From: Coprinellus micaceus
Taxonomy: Eukaryota; Basidiomycota; Agaricomycetes; Agaricales; Psathyrellaceae
Length of the DNA: 64,000 nt
Reading direction: 5' to 3'
Assembly (NCBI GenBank): GCA_951394405.1
Contig: OX596340.1
Location: forward strand, 3,348,001-3,412,000
Positions 1 through 11,472 of the stretch are shown piece after piece. Every line of letters starts with the position of its first letter. Within the stretch, counting starts at the first letter, position 1. The notes beneath the pieces were generated by a model. That model was not told where the DNA came from. It made no database searches and worked only from the letters and a program-made list of their open reading frames with translations. The position numbers were made by a program, and so were the translations under genes.

Positions 1-433
1 GGGAACCCCGCTGTCACTTTGAGTACCGGTTACTGAAAGTGTTTGGATGGAGGGAGCGCTACCGTTGCGTCGTTTCCCCAGTCCAACCGAATCAGGCCTC
101 TCAAAGAAGGATCACTACTCTAATTCCGCAGACGGTAAGCGTCTGTGGACTTCCTGATAGCTTCTTTCCCGTAGTGGGAACGCTTGCCGCGGGGTAGAAG
201 GTGGTAATGGAAGTTGATATGTACTCCTGAGTATCAGGAGGGGTAGTGAAATGTAAGTAGCGAAACGTAAATAGCGAAAGTGAAGATAGTGAAAATGTGA
301 AGGGAGATAGGCTTCAGGTGGAGATATCACACGAGAAGAGGCCGTAGGCTATGGGCGATCGAGGGGCAGTGGAGCGGTTACCGCGGTGTCTGATAACGGA
401 TGGCGTGATCAGAGGAGCCCGGGGCTCATAACT
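1..433. other. Left edge, no gene recognised
   Basis: No convincing coding sequence is seen. There is one short perfect hairpin (CTCCTGA at 224-230 pairing with TCAGGAG at 234-240, 3-base loop) and loosely repeated GTAGCGAAA-type words at about 245-285. The segment ends where the inverted copia LTR begins. Confidence 0.4.
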
Positions 434-816
434 TGTAGAACGATGCAAGTATGACCCACTGTAAGTGGGGAGAGTTCGATGTTAGATTGAAAGTAAGTAG
501 AGTATACAAGATACGCACCTGTAAGTGGGGAGAGTTCGATGGGGACTCACCCACTTACAGTGTGGACTATATACTGTGGAGAACAATAGATAACCTATAT
601 GCGGAACAATAAGAAAGAACAATAGACGTTCCATAAGTAGAGAACAATAGCAGTGAATGGAGATAAGGTGGAGATAAGAGAACAATAAGTGCGAGTATAA
701 TGGGAATAATACAAGGTGCTTGTTGTTCTCTGTAGAACAATAGAAGATAAGTAAAACATTCGAAATAGAGGTATTCTTTGTAGAGATAGAGTTGACATGA
801 GCATTGTCTTCCAACA
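434..816 (-). repeat. Copia LTR, inverted copy
   Basis: This 383-bp segment is the reverse complement of 2094-2476 with only about five mismatches by eye. Read on the minus strand it begins TGTTGGAAGACAATGC and ends TTCTACA, so it has the TG...CA ends of an LTR. It abuts the pol fragment at 816/817 with no polypurine tract or primer-binding site between them. Confidence 0.92.
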
Positions 817-2066
817 ACGTCGACAATGCCTACCTCAATGGAACAATCGAGGAGCAATACGAAGTCTACATGGAGCAAGCGCCAGGGTTTGAGATCAAGA
901 ATCCAGACTCAAAGGGACGGAGATGGGTGTGCCGGCTGAAGAAAGGTTTATATGGCTTGAAACAGAGTGGACGACTATGGTACCAAAAGCTACCATCAGA
1001 GCTTGAAGCGATCGGATTCACCCAAATAAAATCTGACCCAGCTATCTATGTCTGGGAGATGGATGGGACCCGTATTGTTGTACCAGTCTTCGTTGACGAC
1101 ATCACCATAACCTCAAAAAGCCAGGAAAAGATCCAATGGCTCAAGGACTCCCTTGCCAAGGTCTTCAAGATCAAGGATCTCAGACCCACCTCGTACCTGC
1201 TTGGAATCAAGGTTGACTACGACCGTGAGAACCGAGTCATGCGCCTATCCCAGACCCAATACATCCTCGACATGCTTGCACGATTCAAGATGGAGGACTG
1301 CTACCCAGTAGGAACTCCAATGGATCCAGGAAGCGGTGCTACTCTCACCAAGTACATTCCAAACAAGGCTGACGACGAGATGATGAAGAACGTCCCATAC
1401 ATGAATGCCATCGGTGCCCTGATATACCTTATGATTGCGACACACCCTGACATCGCCTACGCTGTTGCCAAACTAGCCCAATACAACTCCAACCCTGGAC
1501 CTATGCATTGGAAAGCAGTCAAGCACCTATTCCGTTACCTCAAGGGAACCAAAGATCTAAAGCTCACCTATCGTAACAATGGTAGCAAGATGTCTTCGGA
1601 ACTCTTTCAAGCATACAGCGACGCAGGTCATGCTGGGTGCCTTGACACGCGACGATCCACATCTGGATTTGTCATTAAAATGGGATCAGGAGCAGTTAGT
1701 TGGTTGGCAAAGAAGCAATCAACGGTGGCAGACTCCTCAACAGAGGCAGAGTACGTCTCTGCATCGAGCACTGGAAGGGACATCATCTGGATGCGCACAC
1801 TCCTGAAGGAACTTGGTCACGACGTCTCTACTCCCTCACCACTCATGGTCGACAACCAATCCGCACTCAAGGTTCTCCAGAACCCAGAACTCCACAGCCG
1901 AATGAAGCACATCGATATAAAGATGCATTGGATTCGGGATGCTATCAAGCGAGGCGACATTACTGTTCACTTTTTATCTACTACCGATATGATCGCCGAT
2001 ATATTTACTAAACCTTTACCCAAACCTGCCGTTGCACGTCATCGACTCGCTCTTGGACTCGAGTAA
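817..2066 (+). pseudogene. Copia pol fragment (reverse transcriptase + RNase H)
   Basis: This is a 5'-truncated retroelement polyprotein of about 415 codons. It enters in the RT domain at the segment equivalent to DVxNAYLNG, continues through CRLKKGLYGLKQS, has the RT active-site block VFVDDI (normally YVDD, here FVDD), and then a copia RNase H with DTRRSTSGF, SSTEAEYVS and a C-terminal ADIFTKPLP block. It stops with TAA at 2064-2066. No in-frame stop is present within the fragment. There is no native start codon, because the upstream part has been replaced by an inverted LTR, so it is very unlikely to make an active protein. Confidence 0.93.
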
Positions 2067-2093
2067 ATACAGAGACATTACATTGAGGGGGTG

Positions 2094-2476
2094 TGTTGGA
2101 AGACAATGCTCATGTCAACTCTATCTCTACAAAGAATACCTCTATTTCGAATGTTTTACTTATCTTCTATTGTTCTACAGAGAACAACAACCACCTTGTA
2201 TTATTCCCATTATACTCGCACTTATTGTTCTCTTATCTCCACCTTATCTCCATTCACTGCTATTGTTCTCTACTTATGGAACATCTATTGTTCTTTCTTA
2301 TTGTTCCGCATATAGGTTATCTATTGTTCTCCACAGTATATAGTCCACACTGTAAGTGGGTGAGTCCCCATCGAACTCTCCCCACTTACAGGTGCGTATC
2401 TTGTATACCCTACTTACTTTCAATCTAACATCAAACTCTCCCCACTTACAGTGGGTCATACTTGCATCATTCTACA
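2094..2476 (+). repeat. Copia 3' LTR
   Basis: The 383-bp LTR begins TGTTGGAAG just after the polypurine tract and ends TTCTACA. It contains about six copies of a (C/T)TATTGTTC word in its first two thirds. Its last third has two direct copies of CTCTCCCCACTTACAG plus an inverted partner CTGTAAGTGGG. It is nearly identical to the inverted copy at 434-816, so the rearrangement is fairly young. Confidence 0.92.
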
Positions 2477-2726
2477 TCACCTTCAATTGATATCCGGATC
2501 ACTTCATCCTATTACCCTCCATTATCATGCTACGTACTACTCCTTACTTTCCTGAATGCTTCTTTGGAGTGGATTCATACCTGTTTGCTGGGTTGTGTGC
2601 ACTCCCTTGTATGATATCAGTGTTCGGATTTACACCTGTATGATATCCCTATTGTTGTGCTACCCTGTACTGTACACGAAGTTCTCTGTTGTACCGGTAC
2701 AGCTTTGCGAATGCGAGATCTACTGA

Positions 2727-4809
2727 TTAGGGGGAAAATTCCGTCCTTGTGGACTGGGCAAAAATTGAGTCAGCTTTGGGGATGCGTAGGGGGTATGCCC
2801 GGAGGGAGGCCTCATCATAAACATGGACCCAGAATTTCTTGAACCTGTCCCGCAGCATCTCCTTTGTCGTGGGTACACGCCAGCCGTGCTCCCTGCAGTA
2901 TCGCAGTATGCCGTTCCTCCAGACACCACAAGCCGGAAGGCAGTGGTACCATTTGCACTGAAAGGTGATATCGATCAGTCCTTGTGCTCTGTAGAAATGA
3001 AGGAACCATAACGGTCACTTACTTGTCTGTGGATTGAGGCAAACATATGGGGAATGTGTCCCCCCCAATCGTCCCCATAAAGATCGGCTAGCCACCACTT
3101 GACATCCCCCAAAGCGTACCTGCAGTGCGGATTGATATGACTCGGTAAGGACCAGCAGAACTCCTTGATGAAATCCTGGGATGGGGGGTTTGTCAAAGAG
3201 TCGGCAATGGATTGAGATCCTCTCGCTGCATTGGCATGAGCATATGGAGCAAGATTGAAAAGGGAGAACAACACACACCTTGTAAGACCTGATAGTACCG
3301 GTCCTGTATGAAGTGGATGGCAGTCTCCTCATTTACGTGAAGGTCAGAGCTCCGGTGTGGGTCCTGGAGGAAGTCGAGCAGTGACTTGTGGTAGAAGTGG
3401 AACTCGGGCTCCCCTCGTTCATCCGTCAGCCTGACCAATGAAGTCAAGCTACCCAGCACATGCCCCGTCTCTCCGGAGTACGACTCGAGCATGCCTTTGT
3501 AGTAGGATCCGTTGGGCCCACCGTGACGGTTGACAAAGCCAAGCCATTTTGCCGCCAACAGTGGTTCTGGGCTGGTGTGCAAAATGCGGCTGTACAGCGC
3601 GTCAAGTGGTGCAAAGGGCTTTGAGTCGGCAAGGCGGCGCCACTCCAGAAGTCGAACCAGCTGCTTTTGGGGGGGTCCAAGGCCCGGGTTGTCGACAAAT
3701 CTAAGGGCCGTCGCCACATAAATGAACTGGCCAGACGCCTCCTTCACCAGGAGGTCAATGACATCCTTGGACGCCCACATTGATGGGAGGCTGAACCGAC
3801 GGCGGAGGTCACTGAACATGGCCTCGAGGAAGAGTCGGATGTCGGAATCGGGATCGTACTTGTCATTGAGGAAAATGTCGAGGGAAAGACCAGGGGATGT
3901 GGAGAAGAAGTGCTGAATGGTGGGTTCAGGTCGGGAGGCGATGATAATGCAGAAGGGGAAGACGGGGTCTGTGCACGCGCGCGATAGTGCAGAGAGGATC
4001 TCCTTTTGAGCACTGGACCCAGGAGCCTGTGTATCTCCTCCAGTTCTGACGTCCAACTCGCTATCGCCTTGACATTCGTCTAACCCATCAACAAGGATGA
4101 CTGTAGGCCATGCCCGATAATCCGAGCATCCGAGAGCCTTGCGAAGAGGCTCCAAAATGAGTTTACTGAGCTGCTGGTCCATGTGCCTTTCAAACACCAT
4201 CGGGTCACGATCGATGGCGGCGAGGACCTCCTCCCTGAAGCCAACGATGGATTCGTGTTGCAGGAGGCCGTATAAGAGGGTAGGAATAAAAGGTTTCTTC
4301 CATCGTCGATTCTGAGAGCCAGAAAATGCCGAAAAGAAGAAGCTCGCTGCGAGCAAGCCCTTCTTGTAGCATTCGTCTGCAATCGTTCCCGCAATCGCGG
4401 TCTTTCCTGACCCTGCGGGACCCGATAACCACAGGATCCTCTTTGGTACATCGTCTTGCTCGCCGTGCCGGATCCAGCTCATGATATCGCTCTGAACCGC
4501 AGTCCTCGTCTCTGGATGACACTTGGGAGCGTCCGGGCCTCGTTCTGCGGAGTCGTGGAGGGAGCCATGTGCCACGTGTTTGAGTAGAGCTGTAAATGGG
4601 GAGAAAGGAAGTTGAGTCGGTTGTCCTCGCCTGAGCAGAATGTATAATTCCGGCGTACCTTTCATCTCATGCCGGCCAGAGTCAGAGATCTGAATGTTCT
4701 TCACCTTTGTTGTATTGCTGTAGTCATTGTACGCCCCTGCGACGTTTCGAACATGAGCGCTTCTTGCGACGATAGATTGTGCGCTGGGGAGTCGTCCGAC
4801 CGTCTCCAT
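2727..4809 (-). CDS. NACHT-domain STAND ATPase (NLR-like protein A)
   Basis: Predicted signal-transducing NTPase of about 631 aa. Exons (minus): 4809-4659, 4589-3279, 3225-3023, 2957-2727; introns of 69, 53 and 65 bp with GT-AG ends, and phases that close perfectly. Exon 1 (50 aa) carries the short motif NVAGAYNDYS. The NACHT domain follows: Walker A GPAGSGKTAIAG at about residues 107-118, Walker B VILVDGLDEC at about 214-223, and an ASRPEP sensor-like block further on. No WD40, ankyrin or TPR repeats are visible. The C-terminus has a DVKWWLADL segment and a final exon with cysteines in C-x4-C-x3-C-x10-C spacing, ending in DRFKK and a short tail. Start chosen at ATG 4809 because paralogues C and E align from the same point. 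Proteins of this class act in fungal non-self recognition and regulated cell death; that role is inferred here. Closest paralogues in the window are C and E. Confidence 0.9.
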
Positions 4810-4897
4810 TTTGATTCGAAGCGAGTTTTGGGGTAGTGAACAAACGGAGGTTCAGCTATAGTCGAAGTCGGAAGCAAGAAGGATGATTTCCAGCCAC

Positions 4898-4907
4898 GGG
4901 CGCTTAA
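4898..4907 (-). promoter_or_regulatory. TTAAGCGCCC promoter element of NACHT gene A
   Basis: On the gene's coding strand the decamer TTAAGCGCCC lies 89 bp before the ATG at 4809. The same decamer, in the same orientation, lies 87 bp before gene C and 89 bp before gene E. The constant spacing suggests a binding site or core-promoter element. The factor is unknown, although the GCGC core resembles E2F/MBF-type sites. Confidence 0.5.
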
Positions 4908-6290
4908 AATCGCAACTTGTTTGTGCATATGTACGTTGTGGCGATCGGCTGTGCCCAGTGCAGCCACGAGCGGTCAAAGGCTTCGTGAGAGAAATAGAAA
5001 CGAAATGTTGCATCCTATGATCATCTAAGGCCTTGAGGGGTCAGGAAGAATTGGGCGTCGTCCCATGTAATAGGTCAACCGCCCAAACGGACAAGGTACA
5101 GTCCCCCGACGGCGCTGGCATACTCCCCAAGTGCACAAATTCATTCCCATGAACTCTGTTCGAACGTCCTCACCTTTCCACTGGTGCTCGCACTAGGTTA
5201 TTCCGCTCTTCAAATTTCAGACAGCGTGCCATTCTGGATGGGCGACCGCGAGGTACAATGGGAATCGGCCTTAGTAGGTCAGGGGTCTGTCTATGTTCAG
5301 AGGGCTGCGCATCGGCCATCGAACTTGAGTCTTGATATATATGCGCGGAGGTAGAGGTAGAGGCTGAGGTGACATTGTCACCCACGCGAAAGATCTCATC
5401 ACTCGTTGTTAAAGGCTCAAGTCGCGGGATAAGCGCCCGGGGTGCCAGCGCCATATTCACTCATTGACTAGGCTTTCGCCACTCTATATAGTTCATTACC
5501 AGCGCAAAGTATACCGGAATACCATATCAAGGTCCCAGCTCGGACGGAAAGGGTATACAAGAGCAGAGTAAATCTGTATATTCGGTGCAAGTCGTACTGT
5601 ACAACATAGAGGGTGATCCCGTCGAGAGATGTACTTAACCCTTCGCTCATCCCTCGCTCACCCACCCGCGTGCCTGGCTTCCTGCTTTCTACCCTCGTTC
5701 TCATCCCCTCCCTCGATCCTCGTTCGGATCCCCACTTGAACCCAACGCATACTTGCTGATCTCTATGGCTCTTTCGTCTCCCGTGCTCTGTCGCTTTGCT
5801 TGTTGGTCCCATTGCACCTCCGTCGTCTCGAAGGCATCGACTCTCCAACGTCGCCGGCGTATATCCTCCTCTACCGCTGTCCTCGTCGAGATACACATGA
5901 TGACTAGTACCATAAGCCAGACACTCCCAAGCCTCTTCAAAATGCTCTGGAGGTGAACGCATAATCACGATCGACGACCACCCAAACCACCGCCCTCTCG
6001 GAGTAGTCGCAACCCCACACGATTACCCACACCGAATTTCAACGCGTGATTATGTCGTATCTTCCGTCGTCGCGAGCTTTACAACCGCTCGCCTCGCTGA
6101 ACAGTGCCGAGAAGGATCTGCGAACCTTCCGTTCTGTGTCGATAGGTACGACGAAGGCGTCGTCCTTAGAATAACGACCGTATTGTTCCCTCGGTCGGAT
6201 AGAGGACGCGTTCGAATGACACTTTTTCGACTAGTATAGATGGAGTAAGTGTTCTCCTTTCGTCCCAGAGCGAGCGGCCGTCCTGACCTA
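4908..6290. other. Intergenic, no gene established
   Basis: This is the upstream region of NACHT gene A. Two minus-strand open frames (about 5170-5454 and 5468-5968) could be exons of something, but they have no recognisable domain. One frame near 5700-5940 contains a short hydrophobic stretch followed by an arginine-rich run. Codon patterns are weak and I could not assemble a convincing gene. A further GCGCCCGG word with a preceding ATAA lies at about 5420-5432. Confidence 0.35.
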
Positions 6291-8150
6291 TCCGTCCACA
6301 GTAATCACTTCGCGAGAGTCGAGCTCACCACCTCACCCTCACCGGCCTCTAAGACCCCACCAAAGACGCCATCAATTCCCTCACAGCTCAAAAAGAGGTG
6401 TTGAGAGGCTGGGGAGAGTGAAAATACGAAAGAGGAGGTTTTGCCTTGTACTCGTCATTGTCATCGATGTTTCGTGCGATGGTGAGCGCGTACACGTACC
6501 CTATAATCACAGAGGCCAGTACGATGAGCAAGATACGTAACGCGAGATGGAATATGGACTTACGATCCGCCCCTCCCATCGGCTCTAGCCCAGGCCCACA
6601 AGCTATCGCCACCCACATACGTACCTCCGCCCACGCGAATGGATAATCGTGTATCGCCCGGGGGCAAGTAACCCGTCTCGCTATGCCCCGCATCCACGAC
6701 CCCACACACGCAATCTACCTCCAACTTCCAAGAGACGCTTTCTCCAAAACCGTCCACAAGGCCTTCTGCGGAAGGAACCCGCCCGCCCGTCACCGTCCCC
6801 AACATGGTATGCATCGAGAGTCGGGACCGATCGATGCAACCACCACCGACATCGTCGTCTCGAGTCTCGGCGGCGTCTTCCCGTTTGAGCTCGCTGCTGA
6901 GCGATAGCATGTGTGTGAGTGAGTGGGGGAGGGGTATTGGAGGTGAATGGAGGTGGATGCATTTGCCGGGGAGGTGCGGTTTAGTGGTCGTCGGTTGACG
7001 AAGGGCTGGCGGTAGTAAAGATGCAGAGGGTCTAGGCTGATGGGGGAGATGAAGTGGTTCAACGGGAGGAGGCGGGTAGGTCCAGGTACTCTGGAGGACT
7101 CGTATCTCCTCGCCCGCTGGCACCTCGGCACCCCAACCCAACTCGCAATCCTGAAAAAGACCTCCCCGGGCTTCGGATCCGAAATCCCCCCGACGTTGTC
7201 AACGTCTATACGACGCAGAGGACGTCATCACATCGATACACCTTGCTATACATCGGAGTCGGAGGGGGAGTACTGGGCTTTCTGGGGTCGGGATGGTCGT
7301 CTCGCGCGGGAGGAAGGGGAAGAGCGCTCCAACGAATATGAGCAAGGCACGTTGCGTCGATGTCGAGCGCTGACGCGCGTTTCATCGACTAGGGTGCTGT
7401 ATGGACGCGGAGAGAGGAGGGCAACTAGAGGAGGGTGGGGTAGAGGTTGTGGGTGGACACTGGAGATTGGGGCTGGAGGTGTACCCAGATCGACTAAGGC
7501 AAGGTGAGCTTCGATCCGATTCGACAGGCTTGCGATCGTACTGACCTGTTTCTTTTCCAGAGGCTAGCTCCCTCCGACGCTCACCGTCGATTCGTTGCCG
7601 TCCGTGCCTCAAAGATGCCTGACTCGTTGCTGGGGATCCCATATCCATAATGGAGACGGATAGCGAGCGGCGGAGACCACGAAGTGGGGTGATAAGAGCA
7701 AGGGTGTGAGGTAGGGCGTTGTACGGGTAGTCGCACAGTGGGGTCCCTGGAACCAAGAACGCCGGAGAAGGAGGGCGATGATGCCATACTGGGAGCAGGT
7801 AAGCACGGTGAACTGGTTGATTGAGGGTTGTGGATCGGGAAGACCTACCACACGTGCACTAGGCGTTTCTACTCATGTCCGCGTCTTAGAAAATGCTGAG
7901 GGCGTGCTCGATAGACATTTGGCCTTGCTGGGAGTCGTGAGCAGAGAGATGAAGCTGAAGCTGATCAGGACGAGGGGGAGTTGCCTGGGTGCAAGCCGTC
8001 AACGCGTTGGGAAGGGTTCCATTCATAACGTCTTGATAGATGAAAAATCCGAGCCAGGATACTGAAGAGAGGGCGGCAGAGTCGGAGAGCCAGAGGCTGG
8101 GTTGGACGCCGGTAGGATTGTTAGGCGCCTATGACTGTTTGAATCAAAGA
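6290..8150 (-). pseudogene. Decayed multi-exon segment, copy 1 (unidentified)
   Basis: A minus-strand region has intron-like signals (for example GTAAGT near 6566 to TTATAG near 6503) and short frames that resemble parts of 14480-16280. One pair is an arginine-rich block around 7350-7420 (LVDETRV followed by RHRRNV) against LVADERRVR/RLRRDI at about 15150-15210. A second pair is a VLEAGEGEVVSS-like block near 6310-6370 against VLEAGKGELLGEVV near 14520-14580. No continuous reading frame joins these blocks. I read this as an old duplicated gene or element that has decayed in both places. The original product is not recognised, and a real but unusual gene cannot be excluded. Confidence 0.35.
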
Positions 8151-9666
8151 GGAAGAAGCGCCGTCATCGCGCCTCATTGATCGGGGTTTGGAATTCACGG
8201 CTCGTTTGGGTTTTGACCCCTATCTCTCATTTTCCTCGCTGACCACCATCTCGCTCTCGCCTCTTCCTCGCAGATGATCTTGATTGACCTCCTCCCCTCC
8301 AGACCCACACCAAGCGCTGCTCCTCACCTGTACGCGTAAACGGCGGAGCGTCGCACTCTCGCTATAGTGCTCATTCCCTTCGGCTGCCCATTCTTCTGCA
8401 TATCCTCTCGCCGTCGTCCCGCTCCTACTCCCCTCTGTTCCCATTCCACGCCCTCCATCATATATCACACCCCGCGCTCGCCCTCCGCACCCTTTCAAGG
8501 GAGGGAAACTCCTGCAACCGGAGGCCTTGAGAGTAAGATTCGCGCGGATTGAGTTCTCATTCAAAACGTAGTAGGAGAGCAAGATTGCGCGCAGCTTATC
8601 CAGCCGCTAGCGCTCCAAATCTCCCTCATGACCTCGGAGATCAGTGTCGTCCACCAAGTCAAAGTCGGTTGCCGAGAGCAACTCCCAGGCCTCCTGGGCT
8701 TCCTCGACCCCTTCCGTGCATGAGCTACCGCGATTCCTCCACTCACCACCTTGTCCACGCCGCCAGCGACCGCAACCCCCACTAAAAGAAGCTATCGCAT
8801 CCAGGGCTGGCGCTACACGCCCAACAGCCCCACCGAACTCCCGTTCCAACCCCAATAAATGTCAACGTCAGCGACGGCGACATCTAGCTCGGCAATACGA
8901 CCACGTCTGAATGTGTTCAGGAGACCTTCTGATTTATCTTCCTCTCCTAAGCAATCGTCACTGCCAACCTCGGGAACACGTTCGTCCGAACAGCATGGCT
9001 CGCGCTCATCCTCTAATTCTGCTTATACCACATCCAATTCAGCACCCCCGCGGAACGTCGTCACCCCTCTCTCAAGTACGGCTGTGGATAAAGATGCTCG
9101 GATGCCGTCCTGCGTTTAATATCCCTCCTCGACGTTTCCTTTCCTCTGCCCAGCGTCCCCACCTCCCCACCCCCTCCTGGGGGATACGAAGGTGAACACG
9201 ATGCTTGGCAAAAACCACCGCAAATTTGAATTGCTGGGGCATGATGGATACCCCGCCGCCCCAATTCCTATTACTATGAACCTCCTCTCTTGAGTTGGTT
9301 TAGGGAACTCAATGTCGGAGCTACGGGAGGGAACGACAACGGACGTCTCAGCCTCGATGTCAATGGCTCGCAGCCAACGCGGCCATCCGTTGAGCGGGAT
9401 TCCGGAAATCACCGTCAGCGGCGGCGCGCGATCCTCGGGCGCTACAGACGAAGTCCAGCCGCGTCCGCCGTTGTAGCAGCAGGGCGATGGGTCGAGGAAG
9501 AGCGGCTGGTTCAGTCTTTATCGGAGGGAGAATGAGAACGAGAGGGAGAGGGGAGAGGGAACGTGAGAGGGAGAGGTAGCAGGAGCAGAGGGATTCTCAT
9601 GTGGGAGGAGGGAGTTTGAGTGTATCGGCGGCGGCGGGGCAGGAGAATGGGGATATCGGGGAATGC
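8151..9666. other. Intergenic, no gene recognised
   Basis: The segment is C- and purine-rich with many short overlapping frames on both strands and no conserved motif. Several of the longer frames are low-complexity serine/proline or arginine runs that look like translations of simple sequence. Confidence 0.35.
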
Positions 9667-10100
9667 CCGATTTCGTGTTAGTGTGACTCGGGAAATATTT
9701 TGAGTTCGCCGCCTTTCGTGTTACTCGACCACAACCACGGCGATGGGTTTCCGGCGCCCAGGCCACCCCCGGAGGTTACTGAATCTCAAGTTAGGCGCGG
9801 TTAGGTAGGTTAGACGCCCGCGTAGCGGGCTGTTAGGGGTTCGGGTTTGGTTAGGAGTTAGGGTTGGTTAGTTAGAGGTTAGGGAGGCAGGTATATCAAT
9901 TTTTAAGCGCCCTTTGGCGCGCTCGTGAATGAGGAGGAGTGGTACATTCAGGCAAAGTGGTTCGGGCTCTTAGGGTTAGGTGTATCGGCCGCCGGCCTTG
10001 GCGCTGCCTCTTATGGAAGCGGCGCCAGCAATTCGTGCAGAGTCACACGAAATCCGCCAAAGTCTCTGAGTTTTGCAGAGTCACACTAACACGAAATCGG
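9667..10100. repeat. Foldback/MITE-like element with 23-bp terminal inverted repeats
   Basis: The first 23 bases (9667-9689, starting CCGATTTCGTGTTAG) are the exact reverse complement of the last 23 (10078-10100). A second, imperfect inverted block lies inside each arm (about 9712-9735 against about 10030-10050). The 434-bp unit has no coding capacity and encloses TTAGGG-like sequence. No clear target-site duplication is visible at its edges, so the class (MITE, foldback element or end-deleted DNA transposon) is not settled. Confidence 0.7.
9791..9975 (+). repeat. Degenerate TTAGGG-like (telomere-type) sequence
   Basis: A run of GGTTAG, TTAGGGG, GGTTTGG, TTAGGAG, TTAGGGTT and TTAGGG words occupies about 9791-9885, with another TTAGGGTTAGG at about 9970-9980. 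TTAGGG is the usual telomere repeat of filamentous fungi. The array is degenerate and sits inside the inverted-repeat element, so it is interstitial rather than a chromosome end. Confidence 0.5.
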
Positions 10101-11472
10101 TATATACTCTCTTTTATGATCTTGATGGGCTTTCTCCCCTCCCAACTAATTCCAAACGCAGATACTCCCCAGTATTGCCATGGCACTCAGGCTCCCACCC
10201 ATTCAACGTATCTCCTGCACCCGCTCTGGCCGTCATCTCACGCCCACGCACTCCCTCCTTCCATTCCGCCCCGATCGCCCTACGGCACCCCCGCCTGCTC
10301 TACCCTCAGAGGTACAGCGTCCTGCAGCCTGAGCGGGTCTTGGTGGGGGCAGGCATCTCGGTTGAGTTTCCGTTCTAATCGCAGCGACCCAGCGGCCAGA
10401 CCTCGGGTACCACTGCTCTCCACCAAGCTGGCAGATAAGGGTAGTCTACCAAGGCAGAGTCCGCGTATAAGGTTTCGTTTTACGACCTCCCTTTTTTGGA
10501 GTCCAAGCCCCCATCACCAACGACGACTTGAGCTCTAGTATCCACTCTCAACACTCAGTCTCCCACTTGCCAACCTTCTTTTGAGCCCAATCAATGCGCC
10601 CTCGCCTCTCCTGACTCGGATGAACCTCGACGGCTGCTGCCCACCAGCGAGTAGCCCACCATGGTTCTTGAGGACACCGTCGCCTGGGGCCCCCTCCGTC
10701 AAGTCTACTGTCTTTATCCCTCCCCTACTAAGACACCCCCTTGGCGACTAAGATCTGAACGCCAACAGCGAGACGCGAGTAAACGCATATCCTTCCTCAC
10801 GTCCACACCACGGTGAATGTTCCACCTTCCATCGGTCCACCCCCGAGTTAATTGAAGGCCCTCGCTCGAAGCGGTGGCCTGAAATAGAGGTGTACTGATT
10901 TGTGAGGTTGCTCGCCCCACCACAGAGTGGTTCGTAAGGGAGGTAGGACGATGGGAGATCAAGCTTACAGCCCGAGATATGGCCACAATACAGAACGTTG
11001 GCCGGTCGAACTTACCTGGAGCCTTACCGAGCCTCGACACGGGAGACGTGTCGTTCATTTTGAGCCGAGGTCTAACGAGCACCGAGAAATGCCCGAAGGT
11101 AGTAGAGGATAATAGGACGGCCTAATGAGGTTAGAGGCTCTTCTCGCCATTTTGGTGCGGATATGATCGTGTAGTCGCGCCTCGATCCAAGGTGCGCTAA
11201 CATAAGCGCCCAACGCGCACATATATAAGGTGGAGGCAAACACTATGTATGGATGCGTTGGCTTTTCAAGCTAGTTTGGGGAACGGCTGGGGGTTTTCAG
11301 TCGCTTGGGGTCGACTGTCGACATCACGTTCAGGAATTGGACCAAAACCTGGTAATAAGACTAAGACTAAGACGTCGGAGAAAGGAGTTGACGCGTCTTT
11401 ATTTGGTAGGCTCTGGCCCAGAGCGAAGCAAGGGCATCTTGTGAAACCATACAATTATATAGTCATAGTATA
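10101..11472. other. Intergenic, no gene recognised
   Basis: This is the downstream flank of NACHT gene B. Only short frames without recognisable domains are present. An ATAAGCGCCC word occurs at about 11199-11208 but precedes no identified gene. Confidence 0.35.

Larger units (their letters stand above)
434..2476 (+). mobile_element. Rearranged Ty1/copia retrotransposon remnant with inverted LTRs
   Basis: A plus-strand reverse transcriptase/RNase H fragment (817-2066) is flanked by two 383-bp copies of one LTR in opposite orientation (434-816 reversed, 2094-2476 forward). The right LTR follows a polypurine tract (AGGGGGTG) directly after the pol stop codon, which is the normal 3' end of a copia element. 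The left copy is fused straight into the RT coding region, so the gag, protease and integrase parts are missing. The five bases flanking the unit (TAACT left, TCACC right) do not match, so there is no target-site duplication. This is a broken, non-autonomous element, and it lies in the 3' flank of NACHT gene A. Confidence 0.9.

Noticed and set aside
434..2476. An intact LTR retrotransposon bounded by two LTRs
   Set aside because: The LTRs are inverted relative to each other, gag, protease and integrase are absent, and there is no target-site duplication.
6388..6705. Small membrane protein with a hydrophobic helix
   Set aside because: The hydrophobic stretch falls between a GTAAGT and a TTATAG on the minus strand and is better read as an intron.
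5468..8150. STE3-type pheromone receptor next to decayed segment 1
   Set aside because: Considered because a pheromone gene is present in the window, but no seven-helix pattern or receptor motif could be found on either strand.
9939..10538. 199-codon frame on the plus strand
   Set aside because: It starts inside the inverted-repeat element, is low complexity, and shows no motif.
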